Origin: JACVRW01 sp963734025 | GTDB lineage: Bacteria > Actinomycetota > Thermoleophilia > Solirubrobacterales > Thermoleophilaceae | NCBI GenBank assembly: GCA_963734025.1 | Contig: CAVTFR010000017.1 | Span: 124,001-188,000 of the forward strand | DNA: 64,000 bases | Direction of reading: 5' to 3' | In this document: piece by piece, positions 42,682-51,142 of the stretch | Layout: every line of letters begins with the position of its first letter | Numbering within the stretch: position 1 is the first letter of the stretch | Translations under genes and position numbers: made by a program | The notes under the pieces: generated by a model | Databases searched by the model: none | Told to the model about the DNA's origin: nothing | Seen by the model: only the letters and a program-made list of their open reading frames with translations

Positions 42682-44376
42682 ATGGCAACCGAGTACGTAG
42701 ACGCAGGAAGTGCCATCCCCTATGCAACCCTGAGCACCTCGGTCGGCAAAGCGCCGCCGGTCGCCAAGGGCGTCACCTACGAGCGGATCTTGGGCGCCCG
42801 TGATGAACCGCAGAACTGGCTGACCTATTACGGCGCCTACAACGGGCAGCGCTACAGCCCGCTCGACCAGATCAACGCGAGCAACGTCGGGCAAATCACC
42901 CCGCAGTGGGTGTTCCAGGCCGGCAATGTCGGCCTGCGCCCGGGGGCGACGACATACGCGTGGGAGGCCGCGCCGATCATCGTGGACGGGGTCATGTACG
43001 TCTCCGGCTGGGACGGCCAGCTGTGGGCGCTCGATGCGACGAACGGGCAGGAGCTGTGGCGCTACAGGCACGCGTCCCCGTTCGACGTGTCGCTGTGCTG
43101 CGGCAACGTCAACCGCGGGGTTGCCGTAGCCGAGGGCAAGGTATTCATGACCACCCTGAACGCCCACATCATCGCGCTCGACGCCGAGACCGGCAAGAAG
43201 ATCTGGGACAAGCCCTTCGGCGACGTGCGGGCCGGCGAGAGCGCTACCGTCGCTCCCCTGGTCGTGAAGGACATGGTCATCGTCGGGAGCTCCGGCGGCG
43301 AGTTCGGGGTGCGCGGCCACACGGACGCGTTCAATCGCGAGACCGGGGAGCACGTCTGGCGCTGCTACATGATCCCGAAGCCCGGGGAGCCCGGGTCCGA
43401 GACCTGGCCCGCGGACGGCGAGGCCTGGCAGCGGGGCGGCGCGAACTGCTGGATCACGCCCAGCTACGACCCGGACCTGAACCTCCTCTACTACGGGACG
43501 GGCAATCCGTGTCCCGATTTCGACGGAGGGGTCCGCGAGGGCGACAACCTGTTCACCGACTCCGGTGTCGCCGTGGACGCCGACACCGGCGAGATCAAGG
43601 CGCACTTCCAGTACACCCCGCACGACCTGTGGGACTACGACTCCGTGATGGAGCACCTCCTGTTCGACCTCGACGGGCAGAAGCTGGCCGCCCACTTCGA
43701 CAAGAACGGGTTCCTCTACATCCTGGATCGCACGGATATGTCTGCGGTCAGGGTGGTGCCGTTCGTCGACCGCATCGACTGGGGCGAGGTCGACGAGAAG
43801 GGCAACGTGACGCCGAAGGTCTACCCCGACAAGGAGGGCGACCCCGTCCACTTCTGGCCGGGGCCGGCGGGCGCCAAGGAGTGGACGCACGCCTGCTACA
43901 GCCCGGATACCGAGCTCCTGTACGTCCCTGTGCAGGACGTGGGCGCGACGGCCACCCGGCGGCGCAGGGAGTTCAAGGAGAGCATCCCGTACTGGGGCGC
44001 GGGGGTCGCCGTGGACGCCGACGACCAGACCGGCTACGTGAGCGCCTACGACCCGCGCACAGGCCAGGAGCGCTGGCGCTGGACCAACCCAAAGGACCTG
44101 TGCATGTGCTCGTCGCTGCTGGCCACGGGCGGCAACCTCGTGTTCGGGGGCGAGCCCAGCGGGGAGTTCAACGCCTGGAACGCCGAGAGCGGTGACCTGC
44201 TGTGGCAGTTCCAGTGCGGCAGCGGCCACCACAGCAGCCCGTCGAGCTACAGCGTCGACGGACGGCAGTACATCGTCGCGCCGAGCGGCTGGGGCGGCTG
44301 GGCCGAGGGCTTCCTGCCCAAGATGCTCGGGTCGTCCCACGGCAGCGCGCTGTTCGCGTTCGCGCTGCCCGAGTAG
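42682..44376 (+). CDS. PQQ-dependent alcohol (methanol) dehydrogenase with lanthanide-binding signature, no signal peptide
   Basis: An eight-bladed quinoprotein of 564 residues. The vicinal disulfide pair Cys139-Cys140 (SLCCGNVNRG) is present. Metal-site residues by pattern are Glu207 (GGEFGVRG), Asn275 (YGTGNP), catalytic Asp318 and the extra Asp320 in WDYD; the extra Asp marks lanthanide-dependent XoxF/ExaF-type enzymes, whereas calcium MxaF has Ala there. It should oxidise methanol or a related primary alcohol to the aldehyde. The start is firm (AAAGGAG 6-7 nt before the ATG), and the first 30 residues contain no signal peptide or Tat motif, which is odd for a family that is normally extracytoplasmic. 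No XoxG or XoxJ gene follows; the partner is the cupredoxin-like protein. Confidence 0.9.
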   Translation: MATEYVDAGSAIPYATLSTSVGKAPPVAKGVTYERILGARDEPQNWLTYYGAYNGQRYSPLDQINASNVGQITPQWVFQAGNVGLRPGATTYAWEAAPIIVDGVMYVSGWDGQLWALDATNGQELWRYRHASPFDVSLCCGNVNRGVAVAEGKVFMTTLNAHIIALDAETGKKIWDKPFGDVRAGESATVAPLVVKDMVIVGSSGGEFGVRGHTDAFNRETGEHVWRCYMIPKPGEPGSETWPADGEAWQRGGANCWITPSYDPDLNLLYYGTGNPCPDFDGGVREGDNLFTDSGVAVDADTGEIKAHFQYTPHDLWDYDSVMEHLLFDLDGQKLAAHFDKNGFLYILDRTDMSAVRVVPFVDRIDWGEVDEKGNVTPKVYPDKEGDPVHFWPGPAGAKEWTHACYSPDTELLYVPVQDVGATATRRRREFKESIPYWGAGVAVDADDQTGYVSAYDPRTGQERWRWTNPKDLCMCSSLLATGGNLVFGGEPSGEFNAWNAESGDLLWQFQCGSGHHSSPSSYSVDGRQYIVAPSGWGGWAEGFLPKMLGSSHGSALFAFALPE

Positions 44377-44396
44377 CAGCGGGGACCCAAGAATGC

Positions 44397-44424
44397 GGGG
44401 CCGGCCGCCTGGGCGGCCGGCCCC
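44397..44424 (+). terminator. Strong GC hairpin terminator after the PQQ dehydrogenase
   Basis: A perfect 13-bp inverted repeat (44397-44409 and 44412-44424) begins 20 bp after the stop. There is no U-run. It marks the end of the plus-strand SDR-to-dehydrogenase gene series. Confidence 0.75.
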
Positions 44425-44515
44425 ACTACCTCCAAATGCGAATGTTCAAGTGCGCACCGCGGTTGCCGGCGGAGCTCGCCGATCGCCTCGCGGAGCGTAG
44501 GGTGCACGCTCGACC

Positions 44516-45058
44516 ATGATCGGCACGCTGCTGCTCGTGGGGATCACCCTCAGCTTGGACAACTTCCGGACCGCGCTCGCGCTCGGGGCGCTTCGCCTCA
44601 CCCGGCGCCGCGCCCTGCACGTCGCCCTGGTGTTCGGGTTCTGGGATGGCGTCGCACCGCTAGTGGGGATACTGATCGGGGCTTACTTCGCCGAGGCAAT
44701 TGGCGAAACAGGCGAGCTTGTGGGCTCCATCGTGCTAGGGGCGTACGGGCTGTATCTCATCATTCACGCTTGGCTAACACCGGCCGAGGAGCTGGACGAG
44801 CGATGGGCGCTGTTTGGCCTTCCTCTGCCGCTGAGTCTCGACAACGTGGTCGCTGGCACGAGCCTGGGCTTACTTGGGTACTCGCCCTGGCTCGCGCCCC
44901 CGCTCTTCGGCGGTATCACTTTCCTGATGACGTTCGTCGGGTTGGAGCTGGGGAAAGCAGCCACCCGCTTCATACACATCCGGGCCGATCTCCTGACGGG
45001 CGTGGCGCTCGTCATCGTGGCGGTTGTTGGAGGACTAGGGCTGGACGGGTTGCATTAG
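44516..45058 (+). CDS. MntP-like manganese efflux family membrane protein
   Basis: 180 residues with six hydrophobic segments in two related halves. Each half carries an SLDN motif (ITLSLDNFRTALALG and LPLSLDNVVAGTSLG), the duplicated acidic signature of MntP/YebN exporters. It would export Mn2+ or another divalent metal across the inner membrane. It stands alone after the dehydrogenase terminator; a link to metal supply for the lanthanide enzyme is only speculation. The ATG at 44516 is preceded by TAGGGT 12 nt upstream. Confidence 0.8.
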   Translation: MIGTLLLVGITLSLDNFRTALALGALRLTRRRALHVALVFGFWDGVAPLVGILIGAYFAEAIGETGELVGSIVLGAYGLYLIIHAWLTPAEELDERWALFGLPLPLSLDNVVAGTSLGLLGYSPWLAPPLFGGITFLMTFVGLELGKAATRFIHIRADLLTGVALVIVAVVGGLGLDGLH

Positions 45059-45145
45059 GGTGGAACGCCGCCACTGTTCCACAGGTCGCGCCGGGCGATC
45101 CATCTAGGTTCGGCGTCCCAGGTGGCAGGGAGCGCCGATCGTCCG

Positions 45146-45736
45146 TCAGCCGTCGGCCCCGTCGACCGCGCGCAGTGAGGGCCTGGTGTCCGACGCGGAC
45201 TCGTCGAGCTCCGCGGACAGGGCTTCGCTCTCGAACCGGGCGAGCGCCTCCTCGCATGACGCGACGGCCGCGGCGGCCTCCGTACCCCCGGGCGCGTCGA
45301 AGTAGTCGCGCGCGCGGATCGCGGCGAGCCACTTCTGGTGGCGGGCAAGGTCGACGTCGGACTCCTCGAGCTCGGTGTACGTCGCCCGGCCGCGGCGGCG
45401 CTCGTGCTCGAGCTCCTCGTGGAACTGCCGCGTGCGCTCGACCAGCTCGCCGTACTCATCGGCCCGCTCGCGCTGCATCGCGTCGATGACCGCGGCCTCC
45501 TGCCTTGCGTCTGTCACCTGGATGCGAAGCATCTCGCCGCGGCCGCCCTCCGCGCGCAGGCGCGTCACGAGCCGCGTCGTGGCCCGCGTGGTCTTCGGCG
45601 TCGCCGGGAGCACGCACACCGATTGCTGCAGGTAGTGGGCGCCGAGGCGGCGCAGGTTGCGCCAGGCGTAGACGCGGAGCGTCGACGAGCCGCCGCCCGG
45701 AGTGGAGACCGTAATCAGCAACCAGTCACGTGCCAC
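45146..45736 (-). CDS. ChrB N-terminal domain-like protein
   Basis: A 196-residue protein starting ARDWLLITVSTPGGGSSTLRVYAWRNLRRLGAHYLQQSVCVLP, of which the WLLITVS and RVYAWRNLRRLGA pieces typify the ChrB N-terminal domain (chromate-sensing regulator or chromate-resistance accessory). The rest is helical and charged, probably coiled coil. The C-terminal ChrB domain is absent. The GTG at 45736 starts just before the family block. It is divergent from a P-type ATPase gene, so a role in metal or oxyanion stress is plausible; no ChrA transporter is in the window. Confidence 0.72.
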   Translation of the reverse strand: MARDWLLITVSTPGGGSSTLRVYAWRNLRRLGAHYLQQSVCVLPATPKTTRATTRLVTRLRAEGGRGEMLRIQVTDARQEAAVIDAMQRERADEYGELVERTRQFHEELEHERRRGRATYTELEESDVDLARHQKWLAAIRARDYFDAPGGTEAAAAVASCEEALARFESEALSAELDESASDTRPSLRAVDGADG

Positions 45737-45786
45737 GTAGGACCATGATTCCAGACGTGCGCAGTTCCCGGGTTGCGCGGTCGACG

Positions 45787-45792
45787 TATCAT
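45787..45792 (+). promoter_or_regulatory. Putative leaderless -10 box (TATCAT) for the P-type ATPase
   Basis: TATCAT ends 7 nt before the ATG at 45800, with no Shine-Dalgarno sequence. It lies in the 63-bp gap to the divergent ChrB-like gene. Confidence 0.45.
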
Positions 45793-45799
45793 TCGTTTC

Positions 45800-48322
45800 A
45801 TGGCGAGCGCAACGCCGGCGTCGCGTCCCACCGATCGGGCGCCGGCCGTCCCGGTCCACGCAGAGCCGCTCGTGGCCCTGTGGGGGCGGACCGGCAGTCG
45901 CCCGGGCGGGCTGACCTCCGAGGAGGTCGAGAAGCGGCGCGGCACAGCGGCGGTGCAGACCGAGGGCAGCCAGACGATGGCGGTTCTCGGGGAGCTGGTC
46001 GAGGCGGTCGTGGAGCCCCTCCAGCTGCTATTGGTCGCAGTCGGCGTGCTCTCGGCGATCTTCGGGGAGCTGCGTGACGCGATCGCGATCTTCGCGATAA
46101 TCGCGCTGGTCAGCGCCGTCGAGGCGATCTCCGAGGTGCGGGCCAAGCGCGCGCTTCGGGCACTGCGCGACCTCAGCGCCCCGAACGCGCTCGTCCGGCG
46201 TGCGGGCACCGCGGCCGCAATCCCGGTCGACGCGCTCGTCATCGGCGACGTGCTGCTCGTCGAGGCCGGCAGCGTCGTGGCCGCCGACGCCCGCGTCGTC
46301 GAGGCCGACGGCCTGGCCACGGACGAGTCGCGGCTGACGGGCGAGCCTGTGGCGGCCGCCAAGGGACCCGACCCGGTCGCTGCCGACGCGCCGCTCGCCG
46401 AGCGGTCCTCGGTGCTGCACGCCGGCAGCGCCGTCGTGTCCGGAGCCGGCGAGGGTCTCGTCGTCGCAGTGGGCCCGGACACCGAGATCGGGCGTCTCGG
46501 GCGGCTCGTCGCGGAGGCCAGGGAGCCGCCCACGCCGCTTCAACGCGCGATGGCCGAGCTGGCGCGTGCGGCGCTCATCGTGGCGGTTACGGCGTGCGTG
46601 GTCGTACCGCTCGTCGGCGTGCTCCGCGGCCAGCCCGCACGCGAGATGCTGCTCGACGGGCTGACGCTCGCGTTCGCCACGATCCCCGAGGAGCTGCCGA
46701 TCCTCGTCACCGTGCTGGTGGCGATCGGCGGCCTGCGCTTGGCGCAGCAGGGCGTTCTCCTGCGGCGGCTGCGCGCCGCCGAGGCCGTCGGCGCGATGAC
46801 CGTGCTGCTCGCCGACAAGACCGGGACGCTGACCGAGAACCGGCTGCTGGTCGAGCGCATCGACGGCGACCGCGAGCACGTGCTGACCGTGGCCGCAGCG
46901 GCCCACGGAACGGCGGCCGCACAGGACCCGGTCGATAGCGCGCTCGCGGAGGCCGCCGGCGAGCGAGCGTCGAGCGAGCGGCCGGCGCGGAATCCGTTCG
47001 ACCCGGTGCGGCGGCGCGAGAGCGCGGTGTGGCGCGAGGCCGACGGCGCATGGGTGGCTGTGAAGGGCGCGCCGGAGGCCGTGCTCGAGGCGTGCGCGAT
47101 GTCCGATACGGACCGGGCATCCGTGCTCGAGCGCGTCGGGCGGCTCGCGGACGACGGGCTGCGGGTCATCGCCGTGGCGGAGCGTCGCGTCGCCGCGGAA
47201 CCGGGCAGTGCCGCCGACGCCGAGACGGAGCTCTCATTCGTCGGGCTGGCCGCCTTCCGCGATCCGTTGCGCCCGGGGGTGGGGGATGCGGTGGCCGAGC
47301 TCGCCCATGCGGGCGTGCGGACGATCGTCGTCAGCGGCGACCACCCCGCAACGGTCGCCGCGACCGCGCGCGAGGCCGGGGTCAACGTTCCCGAGGTCAT
47401 GCTCGGCGGCGCACCGCTCGACGCGCTCGACGACGACGAGCTCGCCGAGCGGCTGCGCGGCGAGGCCGTCATCGCCCGTGCGACGCCCGAGGACAAGCTG
47501 CGGCTCGTGCGGGTCCTCCAGGACAGAGGAGAGGCCGTCGCGGTCACCGGCGACGGGGTCAACGACGCGCCCGCCCTCGCCGCGGCGAACGTCGGGATCG
47601 CGATGGGCGCGCGCGGGACCGATCTCGCCCGCGAGGCGTCCGATCTCGTGCTCGTCGACGACGCCTACCCGACGATCGTCGGCGCCGTCGAGGGGGGTCG
47701 CGGCCTCGCCTCCCAGCTGCGGCGCGCGGTCGCGTTCTACCTCGGCGCCAAGATCGCGCTCGTCGTGGTCATCGCCGTGCCGCTGGCGCTGGGGCTCCCC
47801 GCCCCGTTCCACCCCGTCCACATCGTGATCCTGGAGCTGTTCATGGACGTCGGCGCGTCGGTCGCCTTCGTGTCCGAGCCACCGGCGCCGGGCGCGATGG
47901 ACCATCCCCCGCGCGATCCGGCCCGCCGCTTCCTCGACGACACGCAACTGTTCGCCATCGCGCTCACGGCCGTGGCGCTTACGGCGGCGGTCCTTCCGAC
48001 GTTCCTCTTGGTCCACGCGCGTTGGGGCACCGACATGGCGATCGCGGCCGCCGTGGCCGGTTGGCTCGTCGCGAACGTGGCGATCGCGTGGACGCTGCGC
48101 GCCCGGCCGGGTCTGGCCTGGCGGAGCAACGTCGCGTTCCCGGCGTGGGCGCTGATCGCCGTCGCTAGCGCGGCGATGCTGTCCCTCACCGCGGCAGGGG
48201 CCACGCTCGGCGTGGACCCCCTCACCGCCGGAGCGGCCGGTATCACCGCCGGCGTCGCGGCGGCCGGGGTCGCCCTCGCCGCCGCAGGACGCGTCGCGCT
48301 GTCGCTCTCCCGGCGTCTGTGA
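45800..48322 (+). CDS. P-type cation-transporting ATPase (calcium-ATPase-like P2 type)
   Basis: A P-type ATPase of 840 residues. Actuator-domain loop LTGEP (classical LTGES has Ser), helix 4 motif TIPEELPIL, phosphorylation site DKTGTLT, and hinge GDGVNDAPALA are all present, with around ten membrane segments. There is no N-terminal heavy-metal-binding domain and no CPC motif, so copper or zinc type IB transport is unlikely; the PEEL motif fits calcium or manganese P2 pumps. Ion specificity remains open. The start at 45800 follows a TANNNT box; the frame upstream to 45773 lacks support. Confidence 0.88.
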   Translation: MASATPASRPTDRAPAVPVHAEPLVALWGRTGSRPGGLTSEEVEKRRGTAAVQTEGSQTMAVLGELVEAVVEPLQLLLVAVGVLSAIFGELRDAIAIFAIIALVSAVEAISEVRAKRALRALRDLSAPNALVRRAGTAAAIPVDALVIGDVLLVEAGSVVAADARVVEADGLATDESRLTGEPVAAAKGPDPVAADAPLAERSSVLHAGSAVVSGAGEGLVVAVGPDTEIGRLGRLVAEAREPPTPLQRAMAELARAALIVAVTACVVVPLVGVLRGQPAREMLLDGLTLAFATIPEELPILVTVLVAIGGLRLAQQGVLLRRLRAAEAVGAMTVLLADKTGTLTENRLLVERIDGDREHVLTVAAAAHGTAAAQDPVDSALAEAAGERASSERPARNPFDPVRRRESAVWREADGAWVAVKGAPEAVLEACAMSDTDRASVLERVGRLADDGLRVIAVAERRVAAEPGSAADAETELSFVGLAAFRDPLRPGVGDAVAELAHAGVRTIVVSGDHPATVAATAREAGVNVPEVMLGGAPLDALDDDELAERLRGEAVIARATPEDKLRLVRVLQDRGEAVAVTGDGVNDAPALAAANVGIAMGARGTDLAREASDLVLVDDAYPTIVGAVEGGRGLASQLRRAVAFYLGAKIALVVVIAVPLALGLPAPFHPVHIVILELFMDVGASVAFVSEPPAPGAMDHPPRDPARRFLDDTQLFAIALTAVALTAAVLPTFLLVHARWGTDMAIAAAVAGWLVANVAIAWTLRARPGLAWRSNVAFPAWALIAVASAAMLSLTAAGATLGVDPLTAGAAGITAGVAAAGVALAAAGRVALSLSRRL

Positions 48323-48616
48323 TCCGCGCTGCCGCGCGCGACCGCGCCGAGCGAGCGCTCGCGTCCGCCATCGTGAGGGCTCCGCGCGCCGCCCGAGGAC
48401 GAGCGACGCTGCGGGGAGAGCTCGTGCGCGGGCCACGTCGTGGGGCGGCGGGCTTCTTCACGCCCACCGCGAGGCCCGCAAGCGTGGGGGGACGCCCGGG
48501 TGCCGGACGGGCGCTCGTCGACAAGGATGCCGCGTCAAGGTCGCCGAAGGAGGAGCAACGCTGGCGGGGGGACTGTCTCGCGCGTGGATCGCAGGCGAGA
48601 GGAGGAGCGCACTCGC

Positions 48617-49069
48617 ATGTCGCACGGCGGGGGCAGTGTCGAGTCGCATCGGAAGCGCTTGACGGGCCGGGGTGTGACGCTGAGACTGCCTGCCATGATC
48701 CGAATGCTTGGCGACATGCCGCCCGGGGTCCTGGGACTCGAAGCCGTCGACGACATCGAGAGAGAGGACTACGAAAACGTGATCTTGCCGGCCGTCGAGG
48801 CGGCGATCGCCGAGCACGGCAAGGTCCGGCTCGTGTATGTGCTGGGCCACGAGTTCGACGACTACGAGGGGGAGGCCGTCTGGGAGGACATCAAGCTCGG
48901 TGTGCGCCACCCGGCCTCGTTCGAGCGGATGGCGATCGTCACCGACGCGAGCTGGGCGGGTCCGGCGACCAAGGTCTTCAGCGTGCTGTGGCCCGGAAGA
49001 GCGCGCGCCTTCCCGCTCGCCCAGCTCGAGGCCGCCAAGCGCTGGGCAGCCGAGAACACGGACGATTGA
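48617..49069 (+). CDS. SpoIIAA-like (STAS-related) domain protein
   Basis: 150 residues. From residue 25 it matches the SpoIIAA-like family: MIRMLGDMPPGVLGLEAVDDIEREDYENVILPAVEAAI, RLVYVLGHEFDDYEGEAVWED, ERMAIVTDASWAGPATK. Such small proteins occur alone in many soil bacteria; a regulatory or membrane-associated role is suspected but unproven. GGAGGAG lies about 10 nt before the ATG at 48617; an internal Met at 48695 would give the minimal domain. The 294 bp before the gene contain nothing I can identify. Confidence 0.82.
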   Translation: MSHGGGSVESHRKRLTGRGVTLRLPAMIRMLGDMPPGVLGLEAVDDIEREDYENVILPAVEAAIAEHGKVRLVYVLGHEFDDYEGEAVWEDIKLGVRHPASFERMAIVTDASWAGPATKVFSVLWPGRARAFPLAQLEAAKRWAAENTDD

Positions 49070-49393
49070 ACGCTCACCGCTGACCGCCGCCTCGCACGAC
49101 AGGTGCAGCGGGCAGAGCGGCCGGACTGACGGCTCGCCGCGCTGCCGCTTCATGGCAGTCCGTTCCGGGAGCAGCCGAACGCCACGTTCAGACAAGCGCT
49201 ACTCGCCACATTCCAGTGCTCCAGACGAGCGGTCGCTGGGGCTGCTCGCCCAACGAAAGCCGGACCCGCCTGACGCCTCGGCAACCCTCGCTTCCGAATT
49301 CTGCGGGAGCAGAGTGGGCCTCGCGCCGTAAGCGGTAGCTAGGCATTGGCGGGGGTTTCGTCTAGTTCGCAGGCCACGGCGGTCTATCCCCCC
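49070..49393. other. 324-bp stretch with no recognisable gene
   Basis: Codon bias is weak on both strands and no RNA gene or repeat was recognised. It adjoins the decayed hydrolase fragment and looks like degenerate intergenic sequence. Confidence 0.4.
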
Positions 49394-49903
49394 CTATCGC
49401 TGCGCCATCTCGACATGCGCCCGGCTGTCCCGCGAGCGAACCATGACCAGCGTCGCCACGGAGCCGAGCGCCCTGTTGCGCTCCGCCCCGTCGGCAGACA
49501 GGCTGGTGACGATCGACAGCGCGGCCGGGGAGATGAGCGCGGCGGGAGCGGCCCGGCCGAGGTCTGGGGAGATGATCGCGCCCTCATCGCCGCCTTGCGC
49601 GCCGTAGCGGTCGTACCCGAGCCGGCTCGTCAGCTCGGCGAAGGCGCCGGCGACTCGCCCCGCGGACCACCCGGGCTCGCTTGTCGGCCCCGAGAGGCCG
49701 AAGCCGGGGATCGAGGGGATCACGAGGTGGAAGGCGTCGGCCGGGTCGCCGCCATGGGAGCGCGGGTCGGTAAGCGGCTCGATGATGTCCAGGAACTCGA
49801 CGCTTCGTCGCCCTTGAACGCCGGCGTGATCGCGATCCTCAAGCCGCTCGAGCTCGACGGGGACACGCTTCACCTCCACCTGCCGGATGGCCGTCGGCGC
49901 CAC
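49394..49903 (-). pseudogene. Decayed epoxide hydrolase (alpha/beta hydrolase) fragment
   Basis: Only the middle of this frame (about bases 49830 down to 49555) resembles microsomal-type epoxide hydrolases: VEFLDIIEPLTDPRSHGGDPADAFHLVIPSIPGFGLSGP in pieces, then AELTSRLGYDRYGAQGGD. The nucleophile position reads GGDEG where GGDWG is expected. The N-terminal part, the HGWPG loop and the whole C-terminal half with the rest of the catalytic triad are missing or scrambled. No start signal is seen. A relic rather than a working gene. Confidence 0.6.
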
Positions 49904-50116
49904 CGCGGTGTTCTGCGCCGTCCTTGGGCTGAGGCACCGGCTCGGCCTGGTCGAAGGTGCCTTTCTGTTGGCGCTGTACGCGCTCTGCCTTGGCGCGGCC
50001 GTGGGGGTCGGGATCTGAAGCGCTCCGCCGGTCCCGACCGTGTTTGCGGCGACACTTCGGCTGCTGCAATCGTTCGATACAGTACGGCGCTCTTGTACCC
50101 GAGAGGGAGGCGGCGT
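49904..50116. other. Region upstream of the pqq operon with a candidate promoter
   Basis: No gene is recognised. TACAGT at 50078-50083, preceded by TTCGGC after a 16-bp spacer, is a candidate promoter for pqqA, 33 bp before its start. A good ribosome site (GGGAGG) follows. Confidence 0.35.
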
Positions 50117-50191
50117 ATGAAGTGGATCAAGCCTGAGTTCGAGATCATCGATCTCTGCACGGAGGTCACCCTCTACCTCTACAACCGGTAG
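50117..50191 (+). CDS. pqqA: PQQ precursor peptide PqqA
   Basis: A 24-residue peptide, sequence MKWIKPEFEIIDLCTEVTLY plus four residues. It has the conserved MKW start and the Glu16-x3-Tyr20 pair that PqqE crosslinks to form the PQQ skeleton. GGGAGG precedes the ATG at the right distance. It lies 55 bp before pqqB in the correct order. The residue before the Glu and the C-terminal tail differ from proteobacterial PqqA. It is too short for most gene callers, but the assignment is firm from motif and position. Confidence 0.92.
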   Translation: MKWIKPEFEIIDLCTEVTLYLYNR

Positions 50192-50245
50192 TCAAGAGCA
50201 CACAGCGGGCGTGGCCCCTTGGGCTGCGTCCCGGTGGTGCCACAC

Positions 50246-51142
50246 GTGCGAGTTCGTATTCTGGGCTCGGCTGCCGGCGGGGGATTCCCGCAATGGAACT
50301 GCCATTGCGAGACGTGTGACGCCGCGCGCGTCGGTGAACGCGCGCGCCCTCGCACGCAGTCGTCGCTCGCGATTCGTGGTGACGAGGGGCCGTGGTTCCT
50401 CGTAAACGCCTCGCCGGACGCGCGCCAGCAGCTCGAGGCGCTGCCACCGCGGGAGGAGGACGGCGTGCGCGTGCCGCCGGTCGCCGGCGTGCTGCTGACG
50501 GATGCCGAAATAGACCACACGGCGGGGCTCCTGCTGCTGCGGGAGTCGCAGTCGCCGGTGCGGGTATTCGGCGCCGAGGGCGTCGAACACGCGCTGAGGA
50601 CCGGCTTTCCCGTGCTGGAGGTCCTGGAGCGCTACTCCGGGGCCGAGTGGCAGACGCTCGAGCCTGAGCACGCGAGGCGGCTCGAGGGGTCGAGTCTCGA
50701 GGTCGAGCCGTTCGAGGTGGGCGGCGACGCGCCGCGCTACCTGGACGGGTCCGACGTGGAGCTTCAGGCAAGCGGGTTCGTCTTCCGCGACAGCGCCAGT
50801 GGCGGCGTCGTGACCTACGTCCCCGGTCTCGCCCGGCTGGACGACGGTGTGCTCCGCCGTTTCGCCGCATCCGACGTCGTGCTCGTCGACGGAACCTTCT
50901 GGCGCAACGACGAGCTCGCCCGGCTCGGTATCTCGGCACGCAGCGCCCGCGACATGGGGCACCTGCCGCTCTCGGGGCCCGACGGGACGCTCGCCGCGCT
51001 CGAGCGGCTCGAGCGACCGCGCAAGGTGCTGGTCCACATCAACAACACGAACCCGATCCTGCTCGAGGATTCCCCCGAGCGCGAGGCGGTCCGAGGCGCG
51101 GGCGTGGAAGTTGCCTACGATGGCCTCGAGATCGAGCTATGA
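50246..51142 (+). CDS. pqqB: PQQ biosynthesis protein PqqB (metallo-beta-lactamase fold)
   Basis: 298 residues beginning RVRILGSAAGGGFPQWNC, the hallmark of PqqB, followed by the CHCETC zinc-site region, LVNASPDARQQLEA, and VLLTDAEIDHTAGLLLLRE. PqqB belongs to the metallo-beta-lactamase superfamily and is thought to hydroxylate a tyrosine-derived intermediate. I chose the GTG at 50246, which starts at the family N-terminus; a GTG at 50234 and an earlier TTG are weaker. It overlaps pqqC by ATGA. Confidence 0.95.
   Translation: MRVRILGSAAGGGFPQWNCHCETCDAARVGERARPRTQSSLAIRGDEGPWFLVNASPDARQQLEALPPREEDGVRVPPVAGVLLTDAEIDHTAGLLLLRESQSPVRVFGAEGVEHALRTGFPVLEVLERYSGAEWQTLEPEHARRLEGSSLEVEPFEVGGDAPRYLDGSDVELQASGFVFRDSASGGVVTYVPGLARLDDGVLRRFAASDVVLVDGTFWRNDELARLGISARSARDMGHLPLSGPDGTLAALERLERPRKVLVHINNTNPILLEDSPEREAVRGAGVEVAYDGLEIEL

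Noticed and set aside
42367..44340. A 657-codon minus-strand open frame under the PQQ dehydrogenase
   Set aside because: Mirror of a clear quinoprotein gene in high-GC DNA.
42682..44376. Calcium-dependent MxaF methanol dehydrogenase
   Set aside because: The residue two after the catalytic Asp is Asp, not Ala, and no mxaI or other mxa genes are present.
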